DNA from: Terrilactibacillus laevilacticus
GTDB lineage: Bacteria; Bacillota; Bacilli; Bacillales; Sporolactobacillaceae
Length of the DNA stretch: 64,000 nt
Assembly: GCF_006517395.1 (NCBI RefSeq)
Contig: NZ_VDCY01000001.1
Location: 248,001 to 312,000, forward strand
Reading direction: 5' to 3'
Shown here: positions 28,402 to 37,286 of the stretch, piece after piece
Layout of the letters: every line of letters begins with the position of its first letter
Position numbering within the stretch: position 1 is the first letter of the stretch
Notes under the pieces: generated by a model
The model's database searches: none
The model's input: only the letters and a program-made list of their open reading frames with translations
Told to the model about the DNA's origin: nothing
Translations under genes and position numbers: made by a program

Positions 28402-28778
28402 TTTCTTCTTGCAAAATATTAAATGGAATCATTAAGTTCTATAAAAAGGACTTTAATGATCTGTTTTATTAGATTTTTCCATTTATATAAGTGCATGACA
28501 AATACATATTTTTTTTGTTTAGGTTTACCTATAATAAAGAAAAAATGATAAAATAGGCCTATTAATGACCATTTTAGTTCCCTGAGCAGTCTTTTTGGGG
28601 TTTGAGACATATTTTGATATACTCAATTTGATAAACGTTGTAAAGTGGACTTGAATAGATGGTTTGGAATATTAAAAAATGAACCAGTTAATTGATAATA
28701 AGTACATTTGCTGTACCAATACATAAGATTATTAAAATGGGTTAACAGGAAATATGTTTTTTAGAGAGGAAGTAGTAG
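28402..28778. other. Intergenic region before bshC
   Basis: 377 AT-rich bases without an ORF I would trust. B. subtilis has ylbP and panE (ylbQ) here; both are absent. TTGAG-N15-CTCAA at 28600-28624 is an inverted repeat. No clear promoter can be singled out. Confidence 0.35.
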
Positions 28779-30401
28779 ATGAACGTGAGAACAATTGAAA
28801 ATCCTCCCTCATCAAAATTAGTTGAAGATTACACTCAGGAGAAGGATCACACACATTGTTATTTTGATTATCACTATAAAGATCAAAAATCGTATCAACA
28901 ACGTCTAAATGATATTCGACATCGAGGTTATCAAAGAGAAGAACTTTCATCGATTCTCATTGAATTTAATCAAAAATACACAGATGACCAAGCTGTCTTT
29001 CACAATATTGAGAAATTAAGACATCCTGAGACGGTCGTTGTAGTAGGTGGACAACAACCAGGATTGTTAACCGGTCCGGCTCTCACTATACATAAGTGTT
29101 TATCAATTATTAAACTAGCTAAACAGAAAGAAATCGAATTAGGTATACCTGTCATTCCAATTTTTTGGATTGCTGGAGAGGATCATGATTTTGATGAAAT
29201 CAATCATATCTTTTCAGTTAAAGACCAAAAAATAAAAAAACACATCTATCGCAATCAGTCCGGAAATAAAACGTCAGTTTCTAAGCTTCCGCTTGATCAA
29301 GAGGCTTTATCGAGTTGGATAGAAGACGTTTTTGAATCATTTGGTGAAACGGAATATACGAGAACTCTTCTTGAGATCATACAAAGTTACAGGGGAAGCT
29401 CGACGAGTGTGGTGGATTTCTTTGCCTTTCTTATTCATCATTTATTTTCAGCTTATGGTCTGATCTTGATGGATTCGGCAGATCCGAAAATTCGTCAAAT
29501 AGAAAAGTCCTATTTTAGGAGCATCTTTCAAAAGAGGTCTGAAATTAATAAAGGTGTACTTTCTCAATTACGTCATTTGAAAGAAGCTGGTTACAAAATT
29601 AATCTCGACCAAGCAGAAGGTAATGTCAATCTTTTTTATGAATGGGATGGAAAAAGAGAGCTTTTGAGTGAATCAGAGGGGATTTTACATGATAAGCATC
29701 AACTTATTCATCTCGAGCCTAATCTATTTGAAGAGTTGATTGAAGAACATCCTGAACGAATCAGTAATAATGTTGTCACGCGCCCATTGATGCAAGAATT
29801 ATTGCTGCCTACGCTTGCCTTTATTGCTGGACCAGGGGAAATTGCCTATTGGTCATCCCTTAGACCTGCTTTTCACGCCTTGGATTTGACTATGCCGCCA
29901 ATTGTACCAAGAGTTCATATTACTCTTCTTTCACGTGATATTAAAAAGTGGATTGAGGCAAAACACTTAAAACTAGAAGATATATGCTCAGGCAAGATGG
30001 ATGATTTATCTAATGAATGGCTTAAAAATCAGCATTCATGGGATGTCGATCATATAATTAATCAATTTCGTCATACGTTGGTCGAAGCACATAAGCCTGT
30101 AAGTGAATTGGCTCTAGAAATTAGTCAAGGATTGAAATCTTTTTCTGAAAAAAATCTGTCTTATTTGAACTACCACATTGATCGAATGAAAATCGAAATG
30201 AATAAAAAAATTGAAACAGCTCATCGTGTTGAGCTTAATCGATTTAAGGAGATTGAACTTGCACTGTATCCTAATTCAGCACCGCAAGAAAGAACATACT
30301 CAATTTTTTATTACTTGAACAAATATGGTTCTGATTTAATAAAGACGCTTATAGAGCAAGATTACTCTAACAACGGAAAACAACACGTGGTAGAAATATA
30401 A
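28779..30401 (+). CDS. bshC: Bacillithiol synthase BshC
   Basis: 540 residues, the family length. BshC adds cysteine to GlcN-malate, the last step of bacillithiol synthesis. Recognisable parts: VVVGGQQPGLLTGPALTIHKCLSIIKLA near residue 85 (Rossmann core), IPIFWIAGEDHDFDEINHIF, VVDFFAFLIHHLFSAYGLILMD, the TLAFIAGPGEIAYW stretch near residue 350, and a long C-terminal coiled coil. AGAGAGGAAG precedes the ATG. It lies just before mraZ as in B. subtilis (yllA). Its own terminator separates it from the division cluster. Confidence 0.93.
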   Translation: MNVRTIENPPSSKLVEDYTQEKDHTHCYFDYHYKDQKSYQQRLNDIRHRGYQREELSSILIEFNQKYTDDQAVFHNIEKLRHPETVVVVGGQQPGLLTGPALTIHKCLSIIKLAKQKEIELGIPVIPIFWIAGEDHDFDEINHIFSVKDQKIKKHIYRNQSGNKTSVSKLPLDQEALSSWIEDVFESFGETEYTRTLLEIIQSYRGSSTSVVDFFAFLIHHLFSAYGLILMDSADPKIRQIEKSYFRSIFQKRSEINKGVLSQLRHLKEAGYKINLDQAEGNVNLFYEWDGKRELLSESEGILHDKHQLIHLEPNLFEELIEEHPERISNNVVTRPLMQELLLPTLAFIAGPGEIAYWSSLRPAFHALDLTMPPIVPRVHITLLSRDIKKWIEAKHLKLEDICSGKMDDLSNEWLKNQHSWDVDHIINQFRHTLVEAHKPVSELALEISQGLKSFSEKNLSYLNYHIDRMKIEMNKKIETAHRVELNRFKEIELALYPNSAPQERTYSIFYYLNKYGSDLIKTLIEQDYSNNGKQHVVEI

Positions 30402-30425
30402 TGTGACACTTAACAAAAATTAATT

Positions 30426-30461
30426 AAAAAAATCCTGTCTTACGGCAGGATTTTTTTTTTA
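30426..30461 (+). terminator. Terminator of bshC
   Basis: Stem AAAATCCTG / CAGGATTTT, 8-base loop, T10. It isolates bshC from mraZ. Confidence 0.85.
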
Positions 30462-30484
30462 TGGAACGAATAAGTAAAAAGTAA

Positions 30485-30520
30485 GTGGAGAAAAGTGGGG
30501 CAATGTGGTAGAGTTAGGGT
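30485..30520 (+). promoter_or_regulatory. MraZ boxes before mraZ
   Basis: Hexamers GTGGAG (30485), GTGGGG (30495), GTGGTA (30505) and a weaker TAGGGT (30515) recur at exact 10-bp steps, one helical turn. MraZ of several bacteria binds such direct repeats (GTGG-type boxes every 10 bp) in front of its own gene. Confidence 0.7.
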
Positions 30521-30540
30521 AGAAAGAGGAGGCAATGTCC

Positions 30541-30972
30541 ATGTTTATGGGTGAGTTTCAACACAACATAGACCAAAAGGGCAGGCTGATCATACCCTCA
30601 AAATTTCGTGAAGAGCTTGGTGATCGATTTGTGATGACAAGAGGGTTAGATCAGTGTGTTTTTGTCTACCCTCAAAATGAATGGAAGCAAATTGAGAAAA
30701 AGCTGGAAGCATTGCCATTTACAAAGAAGGATGCTAGAGCTTTTACCCGTTTTTTCTTTTCAGGTGCAAGTGAGTGTGCATTTGATAAGCAAGGTAGAGC
30801 CACTTTAACAGCTACTTTGCGAGACTACGCAAAATTAGAAAAAGAATGTATTGTAATTGGTGTTTCCAATCGAATTGAAATTTGGAGTCAAGAGAATTGG
30901 AAAACCTACTATGAAGAATCTGAAGCTTCATTCAGTGAAATATCGGAAAGTCTACTCGATTTTGATTTTTAA
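30541..30972 (+). CDS. mraZ: Division/cell wall cluster regulator MraZ
   Basis: 143 residues, exactly the usual length, made of two SpoVT/AbrB-like halves: [23 protein letters not shown] at the start and [25 protein letters not shown] in the second half, each with the D-x-(K/Q)-G-R motif. It forms a ring and represses the dcw operon through the direct repeats upstream. ATG 30541 has AGGAGG 8 bases upstream; ATG 30535 is too close to it. First gene of the cluster. Confidence 0.95.
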   Translation: MFMGEFQHNIDQKGRLIIPSKFREELGDRFVMTRGLDQCVFVYPQNEWKQIEKKLEALPFTKKDARAFTRFFFSGASECAFDKQGRATLTATLRDYAKLEKECIVIGVSNRIEIWSQENWKTYYEESEASFSEISESLLDFDF

Positions 30973-31076
30973 ACCTTCATTTCACGACATGAAAAGATAG
31001 TTACGGATTTCCCCCTGCAAAGTTTTCTCTAAACATACCGGAACTAACAATACTTTTAGATGAAAGGGAAGACACC

Positions 31077-32021
31077 ATGTTTGAACACGTGACGGTACTA
31101 AAAAAAGAAGCGGTTGATGGATTGGCGATTCGGCCAGATGGAGTATATGTTGATTGTACTCTTGGTGGTGGTGGACATAGTGAAGAGATCGTTAAGCAAT
31201 TAACAACAGGACATTTATATGCATTTGACCAGGATCTAGTCGCCATTACAGCAGCTAAAGAAAGACTACATCCATACAAGGATAAAGTGACATTCATTAG
31301 ATCGAACTTTCGATACTTAAAAAGCTGTCTAGTGGCTCATGAAGTGTATAAAGTGGATGGGGTGCTTTATGATCTAGGTGTTTCATCACCTCAGTTTGAT
31401 GAGGCAAATCGTGGGTTTAGTTACCAACACAATGGCCCCATTGATATGAGAATGAACCAAGAACAAGCCTTAGATGCATCGACTATCGTTAATGAATGGC
31501 CATATGAAAAACTTGTCCGCATCTTTTTTCAGTACGGAGAAGAAAAATTCTCAAAACAAATTGCCAGATTAATTGAGGAAAAAAGAGGGGTTAAACGAAT
31601 TGAGACGACAGATGAACTTGTCGAAATTATCAAATCTGCCATACCAGCAGCTGCAAGGAGAAAAGGCGGTCACCCTGCAAAACGCATTTTTCAGGCATTA
31701 AGAATCGCAGTAAATGACGAATTACAATCATTTGAAGATTCGTTAGAACAAGCCCTCGAACTTATTAATATTCATGGCAGACTTTCTGTGATTACTTTTC
31801 ATTCCTTAGAAGATCGGATTTGTAAAACTTTTTTTAAGAAACATAGTCAAGGACCTGAATTACCTCCTGGGTTTCCTGTTATCCCAGAAGAACATAAGCC
31901 GATCATCAAACTCGTTCAACGTAAACCGATTCTAGCTAACGAAGAAGAATTAAAAATAAATAGACGTGCTCGTTCAGCAAAGTTGCGTATCGCTGAAAAA
32001 CTTAGAGAAAGAGGGGAATAA
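31077..32021 (+). CDS. rsmH: 16S rRNA (cytosine1402-N4)-methyltransferase RsmH
   Basis: 314 residues. SAM-binding start [18 protein letters not shown] near residue 22, the family block [29 protein letters not shown] near residue 100, [23 protein letters not shown], and the late [11 protein letters not shown] are all present. It modifies C1402 at the ribosomal P site. Its ribosome site (AAAGGGAAG) is somewhat weak. ftsL begins 2 bp after its stop. Confidence 0.96.
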   Translation: MFEHVTVLKKEAVDGLAIRPDGVYVDCTLGGGGHSEEIVKQLTTGHLYAFDQDLVAITAAKERLHPYKDKVTFIRSNFRYLKSCLVAHEVYKVDGVLYDLGVSSPQFDEANRGFSYQHNGPIDMRMNQEQALDASTIVNEWPYEKLVRIFFQYGEEKFSKQIARLIEEKRGVKRIETTDELVEIIKSAIPAAARRKGGHPAKRIFQALRIAVNDELQSFEDSLEQALELINIHGRLSVITFHSLEDRICKTFFKKHSQGPELPPGFPVIPEEHKPIIKLVQRKPILANEEELKINRRARSAKLRIAEKLRERGE

Positions 32022-32023
32022 AT

Positions 32024-32401
32024 GTGAATTTAGCTGTTCGTCATCTCGAAGAAAAAGAACAAGTTCTACCAAAAAAACAATCAAGAGTTCAAAAATCAGC
32101 AAATAGTGAAGGATTGCCGCAACGGCGGATTACAAAAGGTGAAAAGATTCTTTGGTTTGGAGCAGGCATGCTCATTGTTGCCTTAACTCTCATTATCGTA
32201 TCTTATCAAGCCCGTCTTTTTTTCTTAAATGGATCTATCCAAAACCTGCAAAACAAAGTAGCTGTGCAAGCTAAAATAAATCAGCAATTGAAGGTTGAAC
32301 AAACCAATTTAAGCTCACCTGAACGGATTATGAAATACGCAAAAGAAAAATTAGGACTTAACTTAAATATTAAGAATGTGAAAGTTATATCTGATAGGTG
32401 A
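32024..32401 (+). CDS. ftsL: Cell division protein FtsL
   Basis: 125 residues: a basic cytoplasmic N-terminal part of about 45 residues, one membrane helix (ILWFGAGMLIVALTLIIVSYQA), and a periplasm-side coiled coil ending AKEKLGLNLNIKNVKVI. It forms a complex with DivIC and DivIB and activates FtsW/PbpB. Start GTG with GAGGGG 7 bases upstream; an out-of-frame ATG overlaps it. Its stop overlaps the pbpB start region. Confidence 0.9.
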   Translation: MNLAVRHLEEKEQVLPKKQSRVQKSANSEGLPQRRITKGEKILWFGAGMLIVALTLIIVSYQARLFFLNGSIQNLQNKVAVQAKINQQLKVEQTNLSSPERIMKYAKEKLGLNLNIKNVKVISDR

Positions 32402-32406
32402 TGACG

Positions 32407-34527
32407 ATGTTTCCGACAAAAAATAATTCGATTAATGTTTGGGCAGCAGTTATTGGTCTCCTATTTCTGCTGTTCTTTTTTGTTATTATGGGTCGCTTTC
32501 TTTATATCGCCCATTCAAAAGAGATTGATAACAATGATCTAACAGCCCTGGGCAAGCAAAAGTGGCAACAATATACAATTCTTGATGCCAAAAGAGGAAA
32601 GATTTACTCAAGTAATGATCAAGTTTTGGCAGAAGATGTTCCTTCTTACACTATTCAGGCTATTTTGAGTAAGAACGCAGGAAAAGAAAATTATGTCACA
32701 GATAAGTCTAAAACGGCTAGGTTATTAGCGCCTATTTTAGATTTAAAGGAATCCTATATTTACGATCAATTAAATAAACCTCTTTATCTCGTCCAGTTCG
32801 GGAAGAAAGGCCAAAATCTTAGTCAGGAAGTAAAGAAAAAAATAGATAAACTTCATTTAAATGGAATCACTTTTATTGAAGGATCAAAACGCTATTATCC
32901 AAATAATGACCTTGCAGCCTATACTATTGGATTTACAAGTAAGAATGATAAATCAAATAAACAATATGGTGTACTAGGTATTGAGCAATCGCTGAATAAA
33001 TATTTAACTGAACAAGACGGATCTGTTAGATATTATCAGAGTGCTGGCGGGGTTCCGATACCCGATGAAAAGCAAAAAATCAAAAAAGAACATAACGGAG
33101 ATAACGTTTATCTTACTATTGATAGTCGAATTCAAACCGTTTTAGATGAATCGATGTCAAAGGTTCAAGCAAAATATAAACCGAAGCGAATGGTGGGGAT
33201 CGTTGCTGATCCTAAAACAGGTCAAATTTTAGCCATGTCGAATCGTCCGAACTTCAATTTAAACAAACGAGATTTAACTAATTTCGTCAATAGCCCTATT
33301 TCTGAGGCGATTGAACCTGGTTCAGTTATGAAGATATTTACACTTGCATCTGCAATCGATGCTGGCGTTTATCATGGAAACCAAACGTATCAATCTGGGC
33401 AGTATAAAGTTCCTGGTGTCACCATTCATGACTGGAACCAATCATGGGGACCCATTACCTTTGATGAAGGATTTCAAAGATCTTCAAACGTTGCCTTTTC
33501 TATTATTGCAGATAAATACCTAGGCACGGAAAAATTATATAAATATTTTCAAAAATTTGGTTTTATGCAAAAAACAGGTATTGACTTGCCAAATGAAAGT
33601 AATAGCAACGTTAGTTGGAAATGGGAAAGTGACAAGGTGATGATGTCATTTGGTCAAGCTTCAGCCTTTACTCCGATTCAAATCGTGCAAGCGGCGACAG
33701 CGGTTGCAAATGATGGGAAAATGATGAAACCTTATATTGTTTCTAAGGTTGTTGATCCAAATAAAGATAAAACAGTTATCCAACACAAGCCAACGGTTGT
33801 TGGCCAGCCCATAAGCAAAGAAGCAGCAGAGCAAACCAGGGATTTAATGCGTCAAGTGATAACAAGTAAAAAAGGGACAGGGCATACCCTGTACAATCTT
33901 CCGGGTTATGAGATTATTGGTAAAACAGGGACTGCGCAATTGGCCATTAACGGAAAATATCTCTATGGTAGGGATAATTATATTTTTTCGTTTTTAGGTA
34001 TGGCACCCAAAAACGATCCAAAGCTTATTGTTTATGTTTCGGTTGATCGTCCTAATTTAAGTGGTGTAACCTATGACGCCCAGCCCGTGGCCGATGTGGT
34101 TAATCCAGTTCTAAGTAATAGTTTGCAATATATGAATATAAAACCTGATGCAAAGAATAAAGTGACGGATAAAGTAAGCCAATTTACAATGAACCAATAT
34201 GTTGGCTTAGAAACGAGTAATGTCTCTAGTCAACTTCAATCTAAAGGGTTTAAAGTGACGACCATAGGATCAGGAAAAATTACGAAGCAATACCCTTTTA
34301 AAGGGGATCAAATTCTAGATGGTTCAAGGGTCATCTTAGTGGGTGATAGCCATCAAAAGATGCCGGATATAAAAGGTTGGTCTTTATCCGATGTTATGCA
34401 ACTGGCTGACATGTTATCTCTTAAACCTCAAATTTCAGGACAGGGTTTTGCAGTCGAACAAAAGCCATCAAAAGGAACATCGCTTCATGTTGGCGATTCA
34501 ATCACGATTAAATTAAAAAGCCATTAG
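32407..34527 (+). CDS. pbpB: Penicillin-binding protein 2B, septal transpeptidase
   Basis: About 706 residues: one N-terminal membrane helix (VWAAVIGLLFLLFFFVIMGRFLY), a dimerisation domain, a transpeptidase domain with SxxK in EPGSVMKIFT (near residue 305), SSN in FQRSSNVAFS and KTGTAQ near residue 505, and two C-terminal PASTA domains. It crosslinks septal peptidoglycan with FtsW. Start choice: ATG 32407 sits 5 bases after AGGTGA; ATG 32401 and GTG 32398 are alternatives overlapping the ftsL stop. A family B repeat follows its stop. Confidence 0.93.
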   Translation: MFPTKNNSINVWAAVIGLLFLLFFFVIMGRFLYIAHSKEIDNNDLTALGKQKWQQYTILDAKRGKIYSSNDQVLAEDVPSYTIQAILSKNAGKENYVTDKSKTARLLAPILDLKESYIYDQLNKPLYLVQFGKKGQNLSQEVKKKIDKLHLNGITFIEGSKRYYPNNDLAAYTIGFTSKNDKSNKQYGVLGIEQSLNKYLTEQDGSVRYYQSAGGVPIPDEKQKIKKEHNGDNVYLTIDSRIQTVLDESMSKVQAKYKPKRMVGIVADPKTGQILAMSNRPNFNLNKRDLTNFVNSPISEAIEPGSVMKIFTLASAIDAGVYHGNQTYQSGQYKVPGVTIHDWNQSWGPITFDEGFQRSSNVAFSIIADKYLGTEKLYKYFQKFGFMQKTGIDLPNESNSNVSWKWESDKVMMSFGQASAFTPIQIVQAATAVANDGKMMKPYIVSKVVDPNKDKTVIQHKPTVVGQPISKEAAEQTRDLMRQVITSKKGTGHTLYNLPGYEIIGKTGTAQLAINGKYLYGRDNYIFSFLGMAPKNDPKLIVYVSVDRPNLSGVTYDAQPVADVVNPVLSNSLQYMNIKPDAKNKVTDKVSQFTMNQYVGLETSNVSSQLQSKGFKVTTIGSGKITKQYPFKGDQILDGSRVILVGDSHQKMPDIKGWSLSDVMQLADMLSLKPQISGQGFAVEQKPSKGTSLHVGDSITIKLKSH

Positions 34528-34537
34528 TTTTAGTGTT

Positions 34538-34698
34538 AAAGTGCGAGTTCAAAAAGGTGACAAATTAGAAGCAAGAAGATCAAGGCGGCGCTGTTTTGAG
34601 GACCGGAATGTAGGTTTTTACTACATAAGGACCGGTAAAACGAGCGGGCGCCGAGATTCGCAGCTTATCATTTGGTGACTTTTTGAACAACCTCTTAA
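34538..34698 (+). repeat. Interspersed repeat family B, copy 3 (short form)
   Basis: Begins AAAGTGCGAGTTCAAAAAGG, ends CTTTTTGAACAACCTCTTAA, and is nearly identical to copy 1 inside. It sits between pbpB and spoVD, about 20 bases before a sigma-E-like promoter. Confidence 0.85.
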
Positions 34699-34716
34699 AA
34701 GACAAAATAGGGCTCG

Positions 34717-34745
34717 TTCTATTAATGGACTTTACTGCATATAGT
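34717..34745 (+). promoter_or_regulatory. Sigma-E-like promoter of spoVD
   Basis: TTCTATT, 14-base spacer, CATATAGT, about 32 bases before the spoVD start. Compared with the sigma-E consensus (KMATATT-N14-CATACAMT) it matches 5/7 and 6/8. Mother-cell expression of spoVD is known in B. subtilis. Confidence 0.5.
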
Positions 34746-34777
34746 TTAAGCAAGTCCATAGATAGGAGGGCCCCATT

Positions 34778-36718
34778 TTGCGTGTGTCAAATGTAACAGT
34801 AAGAAAACGATTAATTGCCATACTCGTCATCGCTTTAGGGATATTCTTTATTTTTATTGTACGCTTAGGGTATATTCAAGTTTTTAAAAATGGTTGGTTA
34901 TCGAACCAAGCCTTAAATTCTTGGAGCAAATTAATTCCATATGAGGCAGAGAGAGGCGATATTTTAGATCGTAATGGCAAGGTTCTAGCAACGAATATAA
35001 GTAAGCCATCTGTTCTCGTTGTACCTAGGCAGGTTCGTGATCCGAAGAAGACAGCGAAGAAACTTGCAGAAGTGCTAGGTATGTCTGAAAAGAAAGCTTA
35101 TCAAGATATCACTAAAAAACAATCAAAGGTCTATATAACTCCCGAAGGAAGGAAAATTAGTAATCAAAAAGCATCAAAGATTAAGTCGTTTGGTTTACCA
35201 GGGGTGTTTATTGCAGAAGATTTCAAGCGTTCCTATCCATATGGAAATTATTTATCACATGTATTGGGATTCGCTGGAATTGACAATCAAGGTTTGACAG
35301 GTCTTGAAGCTTACTATGACCAGCAACTAAAAGGAAAAAATGGCCATGTCGCTTTTTTCTCCGATGCCAGAGGCAATCGTATGGCAAATATTAAAGATAA
35401 ATATGTTCCACCTGAATCAGGAAACAGTCTCAAATTGACGATTGACAAAAGAGTCCAATCCATTATTGAAAGGGAATTAAATTTAGCCGATCAAAAATAT
35501 CATCCAGAAGGAGCTATTGCGATCGCTATGAATCCAAATAATGGTGAGATACTCGGGATGTCTTCACGCCCGGGTTTTAACCCAGAGAATTATAAAAAAG
35601 TACCTCAAGAAATATATAATCGGAATTTACCCATATGGAAAACCTATGAGCCGGGATCAACGTTTAAGGTCATCACACTTGCTGCAGCCTTACAAGAAAA
35701 TTTAGTTGATTTAAAGAATGATCATTTTAGTGATCCAGGGTTCATTGATGTAAACGGGACAAAGCTTCATTGTTGGAAAAGAGGGGGACATGGGGATGAA
35801 ACTTTCTTAGAGGTTGTACAAAATTCTTGCAACCCTGGTTTTGTTAAATTAGGTCAAAAGTTAGGTAAAGACAGGTTGTTCTCTTATATTAAGAATTTTG
35901 GTTTTGGTCAGAAAACAGGAATTGATTTGCAAGGAGAAGCAAAAGGGATCTTGTTTAACATGAAGAATGTCGGGCCGCTTGAGCAAGCAACAACTGCGTT
36001 TGGACAAGGCGTTGCCGTTACCCCTATTCAACAGGTCGCCGCTGTAGCAGCAGCGGTAAATGGTGGATACCTTTATGAGCCACACATAGCCAAGGGCTGG
36101 GTTGACCCTAAAACGGGAAAAGAGATTAATCAAACGAGTCCTATCGAAAAAAGACAAGTTATATCTGAAAAAACGTCAAAAGAGGTACGTTATGCACTTG
36201 AAAGTGTCGTTGCTCAAGGAACAGGTCGTAATGCCTATGTACAAGGCTATCGAATAGGTGGTAAAACGGGTACAGCCCAAAAGGTCAAACAAGGCGGTGG
36301 TGGTTATATGGAAAATAACTACATCGTATCGTTCATGGGCTTTGCTCCTGCAAATGATCCGCAGATCGTCGTTTACGTGGCTATCGACCATCCTCAAAAT
36401 ACAGTACAATTTGGTGGTACTGTGGCTGCCCCTATCGCAGGTAAAATTATTGGGGACTCTTTAAGCGCAATGGGGGTTAAGAAACAAAAAGGCGGTTTGC
36501 AAAAAATTGCAAAATACCCTGATCAACCGATGTTGAAAGTACCAAATTTCGTTGGTATGGATCGAGAAGAATTAGAAGCAGGTATGTTAGATCTCAAAGT
36601 CGATGTAGTTGGTAAAGGCCGCTATGTTGTCATGCAGTCCCCACAACCAGGGGTTAAATTGAATCCAGGATCCACAATAAGAATATATCTAGGCGACAAA
36701 AAAGAGAAAGGTGATTAA
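34778..36718 (+). CDS. spoVD: Sporulation penicillin-binding protein SpoVD
   Basis: 646 residues: N-terminal membrane helix (LIAILVIALGIFFIFIVRLGY), dimerisation domain, transpeptidase domain with SxxK in YEPGSTFKVIT near residue 290, the SCN motif in VVQNSCNPGF, and KTGTAQ near residue 495, then one PASTA domain. It makes spore cortex peptidoglycan together with SpoVE. The HCWKRGGHG and NSCNP cysteines match the redox-sensitive pair known from B. subtilis SpoVD, reduced by StoA. Start TTG with AGGAGGG 7 bases upstream. Confidence 0.94.
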   Translation: MRVSNVTVRKRLIAILVIALGIFFIFIVRLGYIQVFKNGWLSNQALNSWSKLIPYEAERGDILDRNGKVLATNISKPSVLVVPRQVRDPKKTAKKLAEVLGMSEKKAYQDITKKQSKVYITPEGRKISNQKASKIKSFGLPGVFIAEDFKRSYPYGNYLSHVLGFAGIDNQGLTGLEAYYDQQLKGKNGHVAFFSDARGNRMANIKDKYVPPESGNSLKLTIDKRVQSIIERELNLADQKYHPEGAIAIAMNPNNGEILGMSSRPGFNPENYKKVPQEIYNRNLPIWKTYEPGSTFKVITLAAALQENLVDLKNDHFSDPGFIDVNGTKLHCWKRGGHGDETFLEVVQNSCNPGFVKLGQKLGKDRLFSYIKNFGFGQKTGIDLQGEAKGILFNMKNVGPLEQATTAFGQGVAVTPIQQVAAVAAAVNGGYLYEPHIAKGWVDPKTGKEINQTSPIEKRQVISEKTSKEVRYALESVVAQGTGRNAYVQGYRIGGKTGTAQKVKQGGGGYMENNYIVSFMGFAPANDPQIVVYVAIDHPQNTVQFGGTVAAPIAGKIIGDSLSAMGVKKQKGGLQKIAKYPDQPMLKVPNFVGMDREELEAGMLDLKVDVVGKGRYVVMQSPQPGVKLNPGSTIRIYLGDKKEKGD

Positions 36719-36860
36719 AAGTGCGTAACGATGACTTAATGATGAAAAACAAGGCTGATAGTAAGTTTCAAAAAGGTGTCTGAACACATTTTTTAAGGAA
36801 AACGAGTAAAATAAACTTTAAGTTCGATCGTGATTAGCAGATTTGCTAACATAACTTCTA

Positions 36861-36902
36861 AAAAAGAAGCCAAATGCAACAAATTGCAGTGGCTTCTTTT
36901 TA
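36861..36902 (+). terminator. Terminator after spoVD
   Basis: Stem AAAAAGAAGCCA / TGGCTTCTTTTT with a 17-base loop. It means murE must have its own promoter downstream. Confidence 0.8.
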
Positions 36903-37065
36903 TGAAAAGAGGTATTCTTGAATTTGGTGAAGTGAAAGATAAAAATAAATAATCAATGAAGATGTGTTAAATCATTTTATCGTAACGTCTTTGTTTATTA
37001 TTTATAAGAAAACTTTTTTAGGCTAAAAAATAGTTTGAAAGTGAGTGCTGGATAACGTCTAAGAT

Positions 37066-37236
37066 TGTAGGCACCCATTTCCCATTTAACGATTAGTGGA
37101 CCTGATCTCTAAATTAAAAGGGAAAAAGAAGCTGTGGTGCAGGATGAATGATCTCTAATAGCTCGAGTTAACAATCAGCTCGTATATCGGCCCATGTAAT
37201 AGAGGAAGCCCCCCACTTATAGAAGTTTCACTTTAT
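37066..37236 (-). repeat. Interspersed repeat family A, copy 5 (one end clear, rest diverged)
   Basis: On the minus strand ATAAAGTGAAACTTC and AAGTGGGGGGCTTCC match the family start; the remainder shares only scattered blocks. The exact far end is uncertain. Confidence 0.5.
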
Positions 37237-37286
37237 TTGTTTTTCACCACTTAAACTGAAAAAGTAAGACGAAGGATGTGCTGTAA

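Larger units (their letters stand above)
36719..37286. other. Intergenic region spoVD-murE with repeat remnants and terminator
   Basis: 568 bases. It holds AAGTGCGT directly after the spoVD stop and TTCAAAAAGGTG at 36767-36778, which look like a decayed family B end, a near-palindrome TTAGCAGATTTGCTAA at 36836-36851, a terminator at 36861-36901, and a partial family A copy at 37066-37236. No convincing gene. Confidence 0.5.
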
